A stretch of DNA of 64,000 nucleotides from Maridesulfovibrio sp. (GCF_963677005.1 NZ_OY781616.1:3644501-3708500); one strand, 5' to 3'; counted from the first letter of the stretch, positions 18,967-28,869 are shown. Program-made: numbers and translations. Notes: generated by a model from the sequence alone, not told the origin.

Positions 18967-20388
18967 ATGCATAAGGTCACAGGACTTACCCCGAGATTCC
19001 CATTGCTGCTGGTTGATGATGAAGATTCCTGGCTGCAGAGTTTTCGGGCCACCCTGCGTTCTCAGGGCATAGACAACGTGGTGCTGCTGAACGACGGGAC
19101 TAAAGTTATGGAAACCCTGGCCGCAAACAGGTTCTGTGCCGTGGCCGTGGACCTGATGATGCCCGGAATATCCGGGGAGGACCTCATTCCCCGCATCGTG
19201 GAGGAACACCCGGAACTTCCTGTGCTGGTCATCTCCGGGCTCAATGAGATCAAGGCTGTGGTCAACTGTATCCGCAAGGGGGCCTTTGACTTCATCGTCA
19301 AAACGGAAGATCGCAACACCCTTATCGCCGGGGTCCGCCATGCAATAGAGATTTTCGAACTGCGGCAGGAGAATTCCTCTTTACAGCAGAGGTTTTTCAA
19401 GGACGGACCGGATCGTCCGGATCTGTTTTCGGAAATAGTTACCGCGCACAAGGATATGTTTTCCGTCTTCAAGTACATTGAAGCCATTGCGGAAACCTCC
19501 CGTCCGGTGCTTATCACCGGGGAGTCCGGGGTGGGCAAGGAGCTGATCGCCCGTGCTGTTCATAATGCCAGCGGACGCAAGGGCAATTTTGTTCCGGTCA
19601 ATATCGCCGGACTGGATGATAATATTTTTTCCGATACCCTGTTCGGTCATAAGAAGGGCGCATTTACCGGTGCTACCGAACCTCGTGTCGGGCTGGTGGA
19701 AAAGGCCAGAAACGGAACGCTTTTCCTTGATGAAATAGGCGACCTCAGCCCGGCATCCCAGACAAAACTGTTACGCCTGCTGCAGGAACACGAGTTCATG
19801 CCGTTGGGGTCGGACATGTCCAAAAGGTCCAGTGCCAGGATCATCACCGCAACACACCGGTCAATTTCTGAAATGCAGGATCAGGGTAAATTCCGCAAGG
19901 ACCTGTTTTTCAGAATGCGCGGCCACATGCTGCACATTCCTCCGCTCAGGGAACGCAAGGAGGATCTCCCCCTGCTCATTTCCCATTTTCTTGATGAGGT
20001 CCGCATGGAATCCGGGAGCGAGGTGGAAGCCGATATTCATGAAATATCCGATTTTCTGGACGGCTACCGTTTTCCCGGTAACATTCGTGAATTGCAGCAT
20101 CTGGTGCATGATGCCGCCGGAATCTGCGGATACACGGAACTGAAGCCCAAACATTTCAAGAAGCTGCTGGTCGTTCCTGGTGATTCCCTTGATGCAAACG
20201 GTTTTGTGTCCGAAACAGGGGAAAGCGTCTCTTTCGGAACACGTCTGCCTACATTGCAGGAAGTCCGGGCCAGGCTCATAGAAGAAGCATTGAGGCGAAC
20301 CAAGGGCAACCAGTCTTCGGCAGCGCAGCTTATCGGGGTCACCCGGCAGGCGGTCAGCAAATATCTGAAAAAGAACAGTCAGGATTGA
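18967..20388 (+). CDS. NtrC-type sigma-54-dependent response regulator
   Basis: A 473-residue activator with receiver (LLVDDEDSW, VDLMMPGISG), AAA+ domain (GESGVGKE Walker A, GAFTGATEPRVG loop that contacts sigma-54, TLFLDEIGDL Walker B, arginine finger region FRKDLFFRMRG) and a C-terminal Fis-type HTH (GNQSSAAQLIGVTRQAVSKYL). It should be phosphorylated by the PocR kinase encoded just upstream and activate the divergent dehydratase operon from the palindrome at 16686-16707 (inference). The GAFTGA loop is intact, so it is a true sigma-54 activator rather than a repressor relative. Confidence 0.94.
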   Translation: MHKVTGLTPRFPLLLVDDEDSWLQSFRATLRSQGIDNVVLLNDGTKVMETLAANRFCAVAVDLMMPGISGEDLIPRIVEEHPELPVLVISGLNEIKAVVNCIRKGAFDFIVKTEDRNTLIAGVRHAIEIFELRQENSSLQQRFFKDGPDRPDLFSEIVTAHKDMFSVFKYIEAIAETSRPVLITGESGVGKELIARAVHNASGRKGNFVPVNIAGLDDNIFSDTLFGHKKGAFTGATEPRVGLVEKARNGTLFLDEIGDLSPASQTKLLRLLQEHEFMPLGSDMSKRSSARIITATHRSISEMQDQGKFRKDLFFRMRGHMLHIPPLRERKEDLPLLISHFLDEVRMESGSEVEADIHEISDFLDGYRFPGNIRELQHLVHDAAGICGYTELKPKHFKKLLVVPGDSLDANGFVSETGESVSFGTRLPTLQEVRARLIEEALRRTKGNQSSAAQLIGVTRQAVSKYLKKNSQD

Positions 20389-20391
20389 TTG

Positions 20392-22050
20392 ATGGAAAAC
20401 AGCTGGTCACCATGCCGGGCAACGGCATTGGTACTTATTTTTTCGGTCCTGTTCGCAACGGTTCCGGGTATGGCGGAAGCAGGAGCAGCCCGGTATGACA
20501 GAGCCTGGAAATTTTATGATCAAGGCAACTACGCAGAGGCGCTGAAACTTTTCAGTCAGGAGGCGGCGGAAGGTAACCCCAGGGCGGAAAACGCGCTGGG
20601 ACTCATGTATGACCGGGGGAAAGGTGTGGAGCGCAGCATCGGGCAGGCTCTCAAGTGGTACAGTCTGTCTGCCGAGCACGGCTATGCGAGCGCACAGAGC
20701 AATCTCGCTTCCTGTTACCAGCACAGCCGCGGTGTTCCCAAAGATTATGAAAAGGCCCTGTACTGGTACCGGAAGGCCGCCGACAACGGTTTTGCCTCAG
20801 CGCAGCGCGGAGTCGGTGATATGTATTTCTTCGGGCAGGGTGTCCCTCGGGATTATTTAAATGCCGCACAGTGGTATTCAAAGGCCGCTTCGCAGGGAGA
20901 CATGAAGGCTTGCAGTCGTCTGGGGCAATGCTGTCTGGACGGTCCGGAAGGAGTGTGTGATTACACCAGAGCCCGCAACTGTTTTGAGAAAGCTGCGGCA
21001 GAAGGTGATGCTTCCGCAATGGCCGGGCTGGGCAGGATTTATTTTTACGGGTTCGGAGTTGATAAGGATTGCGGCAAGGCCGGGCAGTTCTTCCGCGAGG
21101 CTGCTGCCGGAGGTAATCCCGCCGGATTGGTCGGACAGGGAGCAATGTATCTGACCGGTGCCGGGGTCGACAAAGATGAGTCCAGGGCCGCCGATTTGTT
21201 TTTAAAAGCAGCAGAACAGGGCGATACTGCGGCCATGCTCAATCTCGGGCATATTTATGCACAGGGGCTGGGTGTTGCCGAGGACCCGGTCAAGGCCGCG
21301 TACTGGTACCGCAGGGGCGCGGAGCACGGTTCGGTAGAATCCATGTATTTTATCGGGAAGATGTACTTTGCTGGTTCAGGCGTGCGGAAAGATTTTTCCA
21401 GGGCATTGGAGTGGTTCGAAAAAGCCGCCGAGCAGGGGGATGATTATGCCCGGACTGAACTTGCCTATATGTATCTTGAAGGTAGCGGTGTTGACCGTGA
21501 TTATGGGAAGGCCCTGTCTCTTTACCGGCAGGCGGCGGCAAACAGAAATGCCGGTGCCATGTACAGTATAGGTTGTATTTATCAGAATGGTCTGGGGGTA
21601 GAGCAGGATGATGGAGAGGCTGCAAGTTGGTTTTCCAAGGCAGCGGAACTCGGAGATGCGCGCTCCCAGTCGGAGCTTGGGTACAGATATTATTACGGAC
21701 GGGGAGTGAGAAAGGATTTTTCCATGGCTCTGGAACTCTGGGGAAAGGCCGCAGAGCAGAATAATCCCGAAGCGCTGAATAACCTCGGGGCGGCTTACAT
21801 ATACGGAGAAGCTGTTCCGGTGGATTACGCAAAAGGCCGGGAGCTTATTTCAAAGGCTGCCGCGCAGGGATACCCTGAGTCGCAGTTCGGTATGGGAGAA
21901 ATCTATGAACGCGGTCTGGGTGTTGCAAAAGATCTAGGGGCAGCTGTGGAGTGGTACGAAAAGGCTGCTGCCGGCGGGAGCAGGAAAGCTAAGGACAGGT
22001 TGCGGGTTCTGAAGGGATCTGCGCATGCCGGTTCCGGCAAGCTCAGGTGA
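20392..22050 (+). CDS. Secreted Sel1-repeat protein
   Basis: A 552-residue protein with a signal peptide (hydrophobic ALVLIFSVLFATVPG, cleavage near AEAG) and about 13-14 Sel1-like repeats, each with the pattern A-x-G-x-G-V-x-x-D-x-x-A-x-x-W-Y-x-x-A-A-x-x-G. Such solenoids are protein-interaction scaffolds in the periplasm or envelope. It follows the NtrC-type gene by three bases, so it is probably cotranscribed. ATG at 20392 is preferred over an adjacent TTG because AGGA lies 8 nt upstream. Its role in diol signalling, if any, is unknown. Confidence 0.88.
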   Translation: MENSWSPCRATALVLIFSVLFATVPGMAEAGAARYDRAWKFYDQGNYAEALKLFSQEAAEGNPRAENALGLMYDRGKGVERSIGQALKWYSLSAEHGYASAQSNLASCYQHSRGVPKDYEKALYWYRKAADNGFASAQRGVGDMYFFGQGVPRDYLNAAQWYSKAASQGDMKACSRLGQCCLDGPEGVCDYTRARNCFEKAAAEGDASAMAGLGRIYFYGFGVDKDCGKAGQFFREAAAGGNPAGLVGQGAMYLTGAGVDKDESRAADLFLKAAEQGDTAAMLNLGHIYAQGLGVAEDPVKAAYWYRRGAEHGSVESMYFIGKMYFAGSGVRKDFSRALEWFEKAAEQGDDYARTELAYMYLEGSGVDRDYGKALSLYRQAAANRNAGAMYSIGCIYQNGLGVEQDDGEAASWFSKAAELGDARSQSELGYRYYYGRGVRKDFSMALELWGKAAEQNNPEALNNLGAAYIYGEAVPVDYAKGRELISKAAAQGYPESQFGMGEIYERGLGVAKDLGAAVEWYEKAAAGGSRKAKDRLRVLKGSAHAGSGKLR

Positions 22051-22075
22051 TGAAATAAATTTCAGTGTGCCGGAA

Positions 22076-22110
22076 ATAAAAAATCCTCGCCCGATGCGAG
22101 GATTTTTTAT
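22076..22110 (+). terminator. Rho-independent terminator
   Basis: AAATCCTCGC, loop CCGAT, GCGAGGATTTTTT. It ends the kinase-regulator-Sel1 transcript and, with A/T runs on both sides, could also serve nifA from the other strand. Confidence 0.85.
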
Positions 22111-22153
22111 GCTGCAATCCCGATGATTACAGCTTGAGCCAGTCAGGAAATAT

Positions 22154-23746
22154 CTATTCTTTTTTCATGCGTCTTAATCTGGCGCGTCCTTCTGCTATCA
22201 TGGATTCAAGGCCGTATCTCTTGACCCTGTAGCCCATCTGCCGGGCGGAAAGTCCCAGAGTCTCCGCTGCCTTGTACTGAATCCAGCCGCTACGTTCCAG
22301 GGCTGCCACGACCTCGTTACGCTCCACTTCCTTCAACGAAGTGCAATGAGGCGGCTCGTCCCTTGAAGTTGAAGTACTTTCCACTCCGGGAGAGCCTGCA
22401 TGTCCGTTCTGCCCCGGAGCAAGGTGGGCTTTAAGAAACTCAAGGGTGATGTATTCGGAGTCGGACATGATCACCAGACGCTCAATGAGGTTCTGCATTT
22501 CACGTACGTTGCCGGGCCAGTCGTAGAGCATCAGGGCATCCAGAGCCGCCGGAGTGAAAAACATCTGCCTTCCGTAGTTGTCGGACATTTTCTGCAGAAA
22601 GTGGTTGAGCAGGCCGGTGATGTCCTCCTTGCGGTCCCGCAGTGCCGGTACGGTAATGGGGAAAATGTTCAGCCTGTAATACAGGTCAAGCCTGAATTCA
22701 TTGCGCTCAACAAGTTCTCCCAGATCACGGTTGGTCGCGGCCAGGATGCGTACATCTATATGGCGGGTGCGGTTGGAGCCGAGTCTTTCCAGTTCCTTTT
22801 CCTGCAGAACGCGCAGCAGCTTGGACTGCAGGTTCATAGGGAATTCGCCGATTTCGTCGAGGAAGATGGTTCCGCCGTCTGCCTCTTCAAAGCGTCCCTG
22901 TCTGGTTCCGCTTGCCCCTGTGAACGCACCTTTTTCGTAGCCGAAGAGTTCGGACTCCAGCAGGTTTTCCGGTATTGATGCACAGTTCACCTTGATGAAC
23001 GGATGGCCCTTGCGGTCCGAGAGTTCATGGATGATGCGGGCTATGAGCGTCTTGCCTACTCCTGATTCTCCCAGCAGCAGCACTGTGGCCCTGGTTGGGG
23101 CAACCTTTTCTAACTGACGCTGGACTTCGACCATGGCCGAACTCTGGCCGACAATGTAAAGCCCGCCGGTCTTCTTGGATATCTGGTATTTGAGGGAGGT
23201 GTTTTCGCGTTTGAGTATGGCCTCCCGTTCCATAATTTTTTCGTTGAGGCTTATAAACTGCCCGATGAGGGTGGCGACGATCTTGAGAAAGTCGATGTCC
23301 TCTTCCGTTGCAATGTCGTCTCCGAAAATCCTGTCCACGTTGAGCACGCCGATAGGTTCACCGTGCAGAATAATCGGCACGCCGATAAAGGATATCTGTC
23401 CGCGCCTGATTTTGCGTGAGCCGGTCTTGTCCAGAAACAGCGGTTCCTTGCTGATGTCCGGCACATAATAAGGTTCACCGGTCTGGAATATGCGTCCGGT
23501 AACGCCTTCATCCAGTCGGTAGACCCCGCGCTGTTTTTCTTCCAGCGACAGGCCGTAGGAGGCGTTAATGGAGAGCTGTCCTGTTTCGGGATCGTAAAGA
23601 GTTACGGTGGCCCTCTGCATGCTTAGATTCTCGGAGAGAATGCTGAGCACGCCGTCAAGAGCCGATTCCAGGTCCAGCGCTTGATCGATTGCCTGGCAGA
23701 TAGCGAGCAGCGCGGAAAGTTTTAATCCATGCAATGAGGGATACAT
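22154..23746 (-). CDS. nifA: NifA, sigma-54-dependent activator of nitrogen fixation genes
   Basis: GAF domain (residues about 20-165), AAA+ domain ([47 protein letters not shown]) and C-terminal Fis-type HTH ([20 protein letters not shown]). This is the NifA layout and its place beside nifB and the rest of the cluster supports the name. The interdomain linker lacks the Cys-rich motif of oxygen-sensitive proteobacterial NifA, as expected for the GAF-regulated type; control by ammonium or redox would then act through another partner. Start taken at the ATG of MYPSLHG; a TTG four codons earlier is an alternative. No NifL gene is nearby. Confidence 0.9.
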   Translation of the reverse strand: MYPSLHGLKLSALLAICQAIDQALDLESALDGVLSILSENLSMQRATVTLYDPETGQLSINASYGLSLEEKQRGVYRLDEGVTGRIFQTGEPYYVPDISKEPLFLDKTGSRKIRRGQISFIGVPIILHGEPIGVLNVDRIFGDDIATEEDIDFLKIVATLIGQFISLNEKIMEREAILKRENTSLKYQISKKTGGLYIVGQSSAMVEVQRQLEKVAPTRATVLLLGESGVGKTLIARIIHELSDRKGHPFIKVNCASIPENLLESELFGYEKGAFTGASGTRQGRFEEADGGTIFLDEIGEFPMNLQSKLLRVLQEKELERLGSNRTRHIDVRILAATNRDLGELVERNEFRLDLYYRLNIFPITVPALRDRKEDITGLLNHFLQKMSDNYGRQMFFTPAALDALMLYDWPGNVREMQNLIERLVIMSDSEYITLEFLKAHLAPGQNGHAGSPGVESTSTSRDEPPHCTSLKEVERNEVVAALERSGWIQYKAAETLGLSARQMGYRVKRYGLESMIAEGRARLRRMKKE

Positions 23747-24069
23747 GCCCTGCTTCAAGCAAAGGGGATGCCAGTTTGTGAATAGGTAAAAAAATATGTA
23801 ATGTCAGTATGTTATCCGAAAGTTCATTTTTGAATTATTTACATTAACGTTAAATACAAAAATGTCGTCTACATATTTGCAAATTTATGGCGTGCAAATC
23901 GAAAAAGACCGAAAGTGATTGCCGTAATTGAAAATACACGTGTCCGGGTTGCCGTCAAGAACCGGTCTGATCAGCGTGGAAAAGGATGTTCTGGGTGAAA
24001 CCGGTCTTAAAAGCCGGTTGTTGTGAAAAAACCTTCAAAATTGTCAGGTATGTGCTCCACCGCAGATGA
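23747..24069. other. Intergenic region upstream of nifA
   Basis: AT-rich stretch around 23790-23890 that should hold the nifA promoter; no GG-N10-GC sigma-54 element was seen on the minus strand. A small hairpin-forming segment (AACCGG...CCGGTT) lies near 23999-24020. No gene. Confidence 0.4.
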
Positions 24070-24106
24070 GAGAAGCCCCCGACAGAGCAACTTGTCGGGG
24101 GCTTCG
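24070..24106 (-). terminator. Terminator at the end of the nif operon
   Basis: AGAAGCCCCCGACA and TGTCGGGGGCTTC pair in a 13-bp stem, 60 nt after the nifB stop codon. It separates the nifH-to-nifB transcript from nifA. Confidence 0.8.
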
Positions 24107-24168
24107 CAGTGTATAGAAACGGAGCCTTTCTATCTATAAATGATTGTTCGCTCGGACCATCGGGCTTA

Positions 24169-25437
24169 TCAGCCGCACTTGGTTCCGGTTCCGGTGCAGC
24201 AGGCATCGGCGATACTACCGCGTCTGCCTTTGTGCAGGTTCATGTTACCGCCGCTGAAGACGGTTTCCAGTGCGCTTTCGATGAATCCGCTGACTACATA
24301 CGGCTGTATGCCGTTTTCTTCGAGCATGAGCTGCGGGGTCTCACCGATGGCGGCTGCGAAAACAGCCCTACAGTCGCTGAGAGTGGCGGCCAGATCGGTC
24401 CAGCGTTTGGGACCGCAACCGGCAGTGGGAGCCTTGCGGGTTTCCACCAGTTTGAATCCGCCTTCGGGGTTTTCGCCCCAGATGTAAAACTCCTTTGCCT
24501 CGCCAAGATGCTGGTTGACGAGCATGCCTTCACGTGAAGCCACGGCCACGTACGGGCGCGGAGCCTTTATGTCGATCGGCTTGAGTTCGGAACATGCTCT
24601 GAGCGTTCCGCACAGGGCTGCGGATTTATCATCTCCGAGAAGACCTACTGCGTCTGCGCGGCAGCGCTTGCAATGAGTCATCTGCTTGATGATTTCTCCG
24701 GCTTCCTTGCGCAGAGGTACGATGATGTCACGGCCGGGTTCGTCATAATCGGCGAACAGAGTTCCCTCTGTTGGTTTGAGGGGGATCATGTTCTGGATGT
24801 CCGCTCCGAGTTCGGCTGCAACACGGGCAACTTCGGGAATGTGGTGTTCATTAATTCCGGGGATGATAATGGAGTTGACCTTGACCATGACGCCGCGTTC
24901 CTTGAGCCCCTTGATGGCTGCAAGCTGGCGTTCCAGAAGTACCTTGGCGCCTTTTTCTCCGCGGTAGACCACGTTTCCGTCTTTTACCCAGGAGTAGATT
25001 TTGGCACCGATGGCGGGGTCCACGGAACTCATGGTGATGGTCACGTGCGAAACTCCGAGCGCGGCGATGTCATCGAGATATGGCAGAATTCCCATGCCGT
25101 TCGTGGAGAGGCAGAAAATCAGATGGGGATGCTTTTCGTTGAGCAGACGCATGGTTTCGAGAACTTCTTCGGGGTTGGCGAAGGGATCGCCGGGGCCGGC
25201 TATACCGGCAACTGTGATGCGCGGTTCCTTGGCCAGTACTTTATCCATATATTCAGCAGCCTGAAACGGCTTGAGAACGCTGCTGGTAACGCCGGGGCGT
25301 GATTCGTTAACACAGTCGTATTTGCGGTTGCAGTAGTTGCACTGGATGTTGCACTTGGGTGCTACCGGCAGATGGACTCGTCCGCAGGTTCCTGCGGTTT
25401 CCTTATTGAAACAAGGGTGCTTGCTTGTGTCTTTCAT
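24169..25437 (-). CDS. nifB: NifB, FeMo-cofactor core (NifB-co) synthase, with NifX domain
   Basis: A 422-residue radical SAM enzyme that fuses two [4Fe-4S] clusters with carbide insertion to make the 8Fe-9S-C core of nitrogenase cofactor. Motifs: HPCFN, GRVHLPVAPKCNIQCNYC (the CxxxCxxC site), GIAGPGDPFANPEE, LSTNGMG and HCKRCRADAVGLLGDD. After residue 300 a NifX-like domain (VAVASREGMLVNQHLG) that holds cofactor intermediates. The ATG at 25437 has GGGAGAG upstream; a TTG eight codons earlier is less likely. It is the distal gene of the nif operon. Compare with its SAM-dead paralogue at 29326-30462. Confidence 0.95.
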   Translation of the reverse strand: MKDTSKHPCFNKETAGTCGRVHLPVAPKCNIQCNYCNRKYDCVNESRPGVTSSVLKPFQAAEYMDKVLAKEPRITVAGIAGPGDPFANPEEVLETMRLLNEKHPHLIFCLSTNGMGILPYLDDIAALGVSHVTITMSSVDPAIGAKIYSWVKDGNVVYRGEKGAKVLLERQLAAIKGLKERGVMVKVNSIIIPGINEHHIPEVARVAAELGADIQNMIPLKPTEGTLFADYDEPGRDIIVPLRKEAGEIIKQMTHCKRCRADAVGLLGDDKSAALCGTLRACSELKPIDIKAPRPYVAVASREGMLVNQHLGEAKEFYIWGENPEGGFKLVETRKAPTAGCGPKRWTDLAATLSDCRAVFAAAIGETPQLMLEENGIQPYVVSGFIESALETVFSGGNMNLHKGRRGSIADACCTGTGTKCG

Positions 25438-25481
25438 GATATCTCTCCCAGATATTTTCAAATCGAGTGTACAGGCTGCTT

Positions 25482-26834
25482 TTACATGTATCCGTAACCG
25501 ACGGGGTTGTCGGCCTGCTTCTTTTCGAGCACAGCGTTTACTATACGGTCATAAAGGTTGAGTGTGCCTTTGTAGCCGATATGGAGCGTGCGCTGGCCAC
25601 CGAAACGGTCATGGATCGGGAATCCCACCCGGATGAGCGGAATGTTCCATGCCTTGGCATAGCGGTAGCCTTTGGAATGTCCGATAAGAAGATCGGGCTT
25701 GAGTTCCGCTGCGCGTTCGGCAATGTCGAAGAAGTCCACGCCTTCGTGGATTTCAGGCATATTGCGGGCGACACCTTCGGTTACAGCTGCAATGGCCTTG
25801 TCCAGTCCTTTTTTCTTTGCTCCGGTTCCGGCCAGGATCACATCAACGCCTATTTCGGCCAGAAATGCGCAGAGTCCGGTGACAAGGTCTTCTTCGCCGT
25901 AAACCACCGCCCTTTTTCCGGCCACGTATCTGTGGCCGTCAACGTAGGCATCAATGAGTCTGCCTCTTTCGCTTTCATAGCGAGCGGGGATGGGGGTGCC
26001 TGAAACAGCTTCAAGAGTTTCGTAAAAGGTGTCCGATTCGCGCAGACCCATGGGCAGTCCTATGCGGTGGTTGGCTACTCCGAACTTGCTTTCCAGGCTG
26101 GTGCCGCCTGTCTGAGCAGGAAGGCAGCGTCCGAATTCTATGGTCGCTGCAGCGCCGGACATCTTTTTGATTGATTCAACGGGAGTTCCGCCGTTGGGGA
26201 TTTTCACGTAATCCTCCAGCGCGGGGCCGTCGAGAGTTTCCGAAATATCGGGAAGTATGGTCGCTTCAATGCCGAAGTCATCACAGATATCGCGCAGAAG
26301 ACGGATATCTTCGCAGGATATCATGTTGGGCAGAATGTTGACCGAGTTATCGTCGGCAGCCTTTTCGGTGCAGAGCTGCTCCACCAGAGAGCGCACAGCG
26401 CCGTGCCAGCCGTCGGTATGGGTGCCGTTGTAGCTGGGGGTGGATACCGAAACGATTTCAGGGAGATCGAGATCGCCGAATTCTTCATGGAATTCATGGA
26501 GATATCTGGGGACGTCATCACCTATGGTTTCGGTAAGACAGGTGGTGGCTATGCCGATGAGTTTGGGCTCGTATTTCTTCATCACGTTGATGATGCCCTT
26601 CTTGAGGTTCGGTCCGCCGCCGTAGATGGCGTGTTTTTCTCCCAGTGCCGAGGATGCGATATCAACAGGTTCGCGGAAATGACTGATGACGTAGCGGCGC
26701 ATATAAGTTGCGCAGCCCTGTGAACCGTGCAGGTAGGGGATGGCTCCTTCCACTCCGCGGAAGGCGAGGGATGCACCAAGGGGGGTGCAAAGCTTGCATG
26801 CATTTGTGGTGGAAGTGTAATTCTTGCTGGACAT
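25482..26834 (-). CDS. nifN: NifN, cofactor-assembly scaffold subunit
   Basis: A 450-residue relative of NifK that with NifE forms the scaffold on which NifB-co matures to FeMo-co. Cluster-ligand positions: NACKLCTPLGAS, GSQGCATYMRR and TTCLTETIGDD. Called NifN rather than NifK because a better NifK lies beside NifD and this gene follows nifE. GGAGTCCAGAT precedes the ATG. A 187-nt gap with a hairpin separates it from nifE. Confidence 0.9.
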   Translation of the reverse strand: MSSKNYTSTTNACKLCTPLGASLAFRGVEGAIPYLHGSQGCATYMRRYVISHFREPVDIASSALGEKHAIYGGGPNLKKGIINVMKKYEPKLIGIATTCLTETIGDDVPRYLHEFHEEFGDLDLPEIVSVSTPSYNGTHTDGWHGAVRSLVEQLCTEKAADDNSVNILPNMISCEDIRLLRDICDDFGIEATILPDISETLDGPALEDYVKIPNGGTPVESIKKMSGAAATIEFGRCLPAQTGGTSLESKFGVANHRIGLPMGLRESDTFYETLEAVSGTPIPARYESERGRLIDAYVDGHRYVAGKRAVVYGEEDLVTGLCAFLAEIGVDVILAGTGAKKKGLDKAIAAVTEGVARNMPEIHEGVDFFDIAERAAELKPDLLIGHSKGYRYAKAWNIPLIRVGFPIHDRFGGQRTLHIGYKGTLNLYDRIVNAVLEKKQADNPVGYGYM

Positions 26835-26968
26835 ATCTGGACTCCATTGGTGCCTGGTGCTGATCTACCGGATGCTTATTTTATAGATTGCCGGTCCGAT
26901 ACAGCCTTGAGGCTTGAAAATTGACGTTTAATTGATTCACTAAAAAGTAAATGGTCTCTTCACGGTCT

Positions 26969-27014
26969 TGAACGGTCCGGGCGGAGGAGGGTAACCGTTC
27001 CGCCGGATCGTTCA
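26969..27014 (-). terminator. Imperfect hairpin after nifE
   Basis: GAACGGTCCGGGCGGA pairs imperfectly with TCCGCCGGATCGTTC in the 187-nt nifE-nifN gap. On the minus strand no clean T-run follows, so partial attenuation or message processing is more likely than full termination. Confidence 0.4.
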
Positions 27015-27021
27015 GTCCCGA

Positions 27022-28380
27022 TTACTTGCGGCGTTTGGCCCTGCGCGGGGCGAACTGCCATACCGGGCTTGTGGCCGAAGCGTGAATTTCCCGGGCGAAG
27101 TTGAGCATGCCCACGAATCCTTCAAGGGATTCCTTGCGTTCGTGGTTATGGTCGCAGAAGCCGACTCCCATCTTGAAGGCGATGGGGCGCTCTTTTACTC
27201 CGCCGACAAAAACGTCAACGTCTTTTTCCTTGATGAATGCAGACAGCTCAAGCGGGTTGGCATCGTCAACAAGGATGGTTCCAGGGTCTGATATGTTTGC
27301 GAGTTCCTCGTAATCTTCTTTGGTTCCGGTCTGAGAGCCGACCATGACGACTTTCATTCCCAGGTGGTGAAAAGCCTTGAGCAGGGAAAATGCCTTGAAG
27401 GAACCGCCGACATACATAGCGACTTTTTTGCCTTCAAGATCCTTGCGCATGCGAGCCAGTTCCGGCATGAGTTTGGAAAGTTCATCGCGTACAAGCTCTT
27501 CTGTTCTCTTGACAATGTCCGGGTCGACATCCTTGAAGAAATCAGCAACCTGATAGAGGGAGTCCGCCATGTCTTCAATGCCGAGGTAGGAGACGCGCAT
27601 GTATGGTTTTCCGTACTCCTCTTTCATCATTTTTGCCAAATCCAATGTCGCACCCGAACACTGTACAAGGTTAAGGGCCGCCCCATGGCTGCGCCCGATA
27701 TCCTTCACACGTCCGTCGCCGGTAATGTTGGCGACCACCTCAACCCCCATCTTCTTGAAATATTCGCGAATTATCCAGATTTCGCCGGCAAGGTTGAAGT
27801 CGCCGAGTATGTTGACTGACATGGGGGAGACATCCGAAGTGTCTTCGGTTCCGACGAGTCTGAACAGAGCCTTGCAGGCGGCGAGGTAGCCTTCTCTTTT
27901 GCTGCCCTTGAATCCTTCGGACTGAACCGGAAGTACGGGGATGCCTTTTTTCTCCGTCATTTTTTTGCATACGGCTTCAAGGTCATCGCCGATAATGCCG
28001 ACAATACAGGTGGAGTAGACAAATGCGGCCTTGGGATGATGACGGTCAATGAGTTCATCGAGGGCGGCTTCGAGTTTCTTTTCGCCCCCGAAAATGACAT
28101 CAGTTTCCTGCAGGTCGGTGGAAAATGAAAGCCTGTGCAGTTCCGGGCCGCTGGAAAGCGCTCCGCGGATATCCCAGGTATAGACTGCGCAGCCGATAGG
28201 TCCGTGCACCAGGTGCAGGGCATCGGCGATGGGATAGAGAACCACCCTTGATCCGCAGAATACGCATGCTCTCTGACTGACCGCTCCGGCGAGAGACGGG
28301 CGGTTGCATGCCATGTCCAGAGCTCCTTCTCCGGTGCGGTGAATCTGCGCCTTACGTTCATCAAGTATGTATTCGTTCAT
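27022..28380 (-). CDS. nifE: NifE, cofactor-assembly scaffold subunit
   Basis: A 452-residue NifD relative. Ligand-type cysteines lie in RACVFCGSRVVLYP, HGPIGCAVYTWD and STCIVGIIGDD, and the later VQCSGAT segment stands where NifD has its cofactor Cys. Partner of NifN in the cofactor scaffold. GGAGTCAATC precedes the ATG; the acetyltransferase gene ends 15 nt upstream. The basic C-terminus (RRAKRRK) is slightly unusual. Confidence 0.92.
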   Translation of the reverse strand: MNEYILDERKAQIHRTGEGALDMACNRPSLAGAVSQRACVFCGSRVVLYPIADALHLVHGPIGCAVYTWDIRGALSSGPELHRLSFSTDLQETDVIFGGEKKLEAALDELIDRHHPKAAFVYSTCIVGIIGDDLEAVCKKMTEKKGIPVLPVQSEGFKGSKREGYLAACKALFRLVGTEDTSDVSPMSVNILGDFNLAGEIWIIREYFKKMGVEVVANITGDGRVKDIGRSHGAALNLVQCSGATLDLAKMMKEEYGKPYMRVSYLGIEDMADSLYQVADFFKDVDPDIVKRTEELVRDELSKLMPELARMRKDLEGKKVAMYVGGSFKAFSLLKAFHHLGMKVVMVGSQTGTKEDYEELANISDPGTILVDDANPLELSAFIKEKDVDVFVGGVKERPIAFKMGVGFCDHNHERKESLEGFVGMLNFAREIHASATSPVWQFAPRRAKRRK

Positions 28381-28395
28381 GATTGACTCCGTTTG

Positions 28396-28854
28396 TTATA
28401 GACTGTGCTTCTTGCGAAGGCAGATCATGCTGGTTTTGTCCCAGCCTGTTTTATTGTAAAATTTCAGTGCAGGTTCGTTTTCGCAGTCTGCAAGTAACTG
28501 CAGCCTTGTTGCTCTATTTTCTTCTGCGAATTCGTATAGCCCCTGCATTAACCGGGCTCCGATTCCCCTGCTCTGAAAGTCCTCGCGGACCACAACATCC
28601 TCCACCAGTATGGAAGGCCCCCCTTCTGCGGTGGAGATGACGATCTGCCCTGTGCACATGCCGACCACTTCACCGCCGCTGTCCGCAACCAGAATACAGG
28701 CGCGCGGGTTGCCCAGCAGCATTTTCAGGCCCTCAAGCTGCCGTGACCTGTCTGCCGAAAAGTCCGACTCAATCGAGAAGAGCATTTTCAGCAGGTCTGC
28801 CATAGGTGCAAGGTCTGCGGAACGGGCGGTGCGGATGGTTACAGCGGTCGACAT
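28396..28854 (-). CDS. GNAT-family N-acetyltransferase within the nif operon
   Basis: About 152 residues with the acetyl-CoA-binding pattern VREDFQSRGIGARLMQGL (R-x-x-G-I-G) and a C-terminal FYNKTGWDKTS typical of GNAT enzymes. The start at 28854 is preferred to an ATG two codons upstream because of ribosome-site spacing (GGAAGGAATATGCAC). It lies between ferredoxin and nifE genes, so it should be expressed with nitrogenase; substrate is unknown. A role in modifying a nitrogenase protein is possible but not supported directly. Confidence 0.85.
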   Translation of the reverse strand: MSTAVTIRTARSADLAPMADLLKMLFSIESDFSADRSRQLEGLKMLLGNPRACILVADSGGEVVGMCTGQIVISTAEGGPSILVEDVVVREDFQSRGIGARLMQGLYEFAEENRATRLQLLADCENEPALKFYNKTGWDKTSMICLRKKHSL

Positions 28855-28869
28855 GTGCATATTCCTTCC

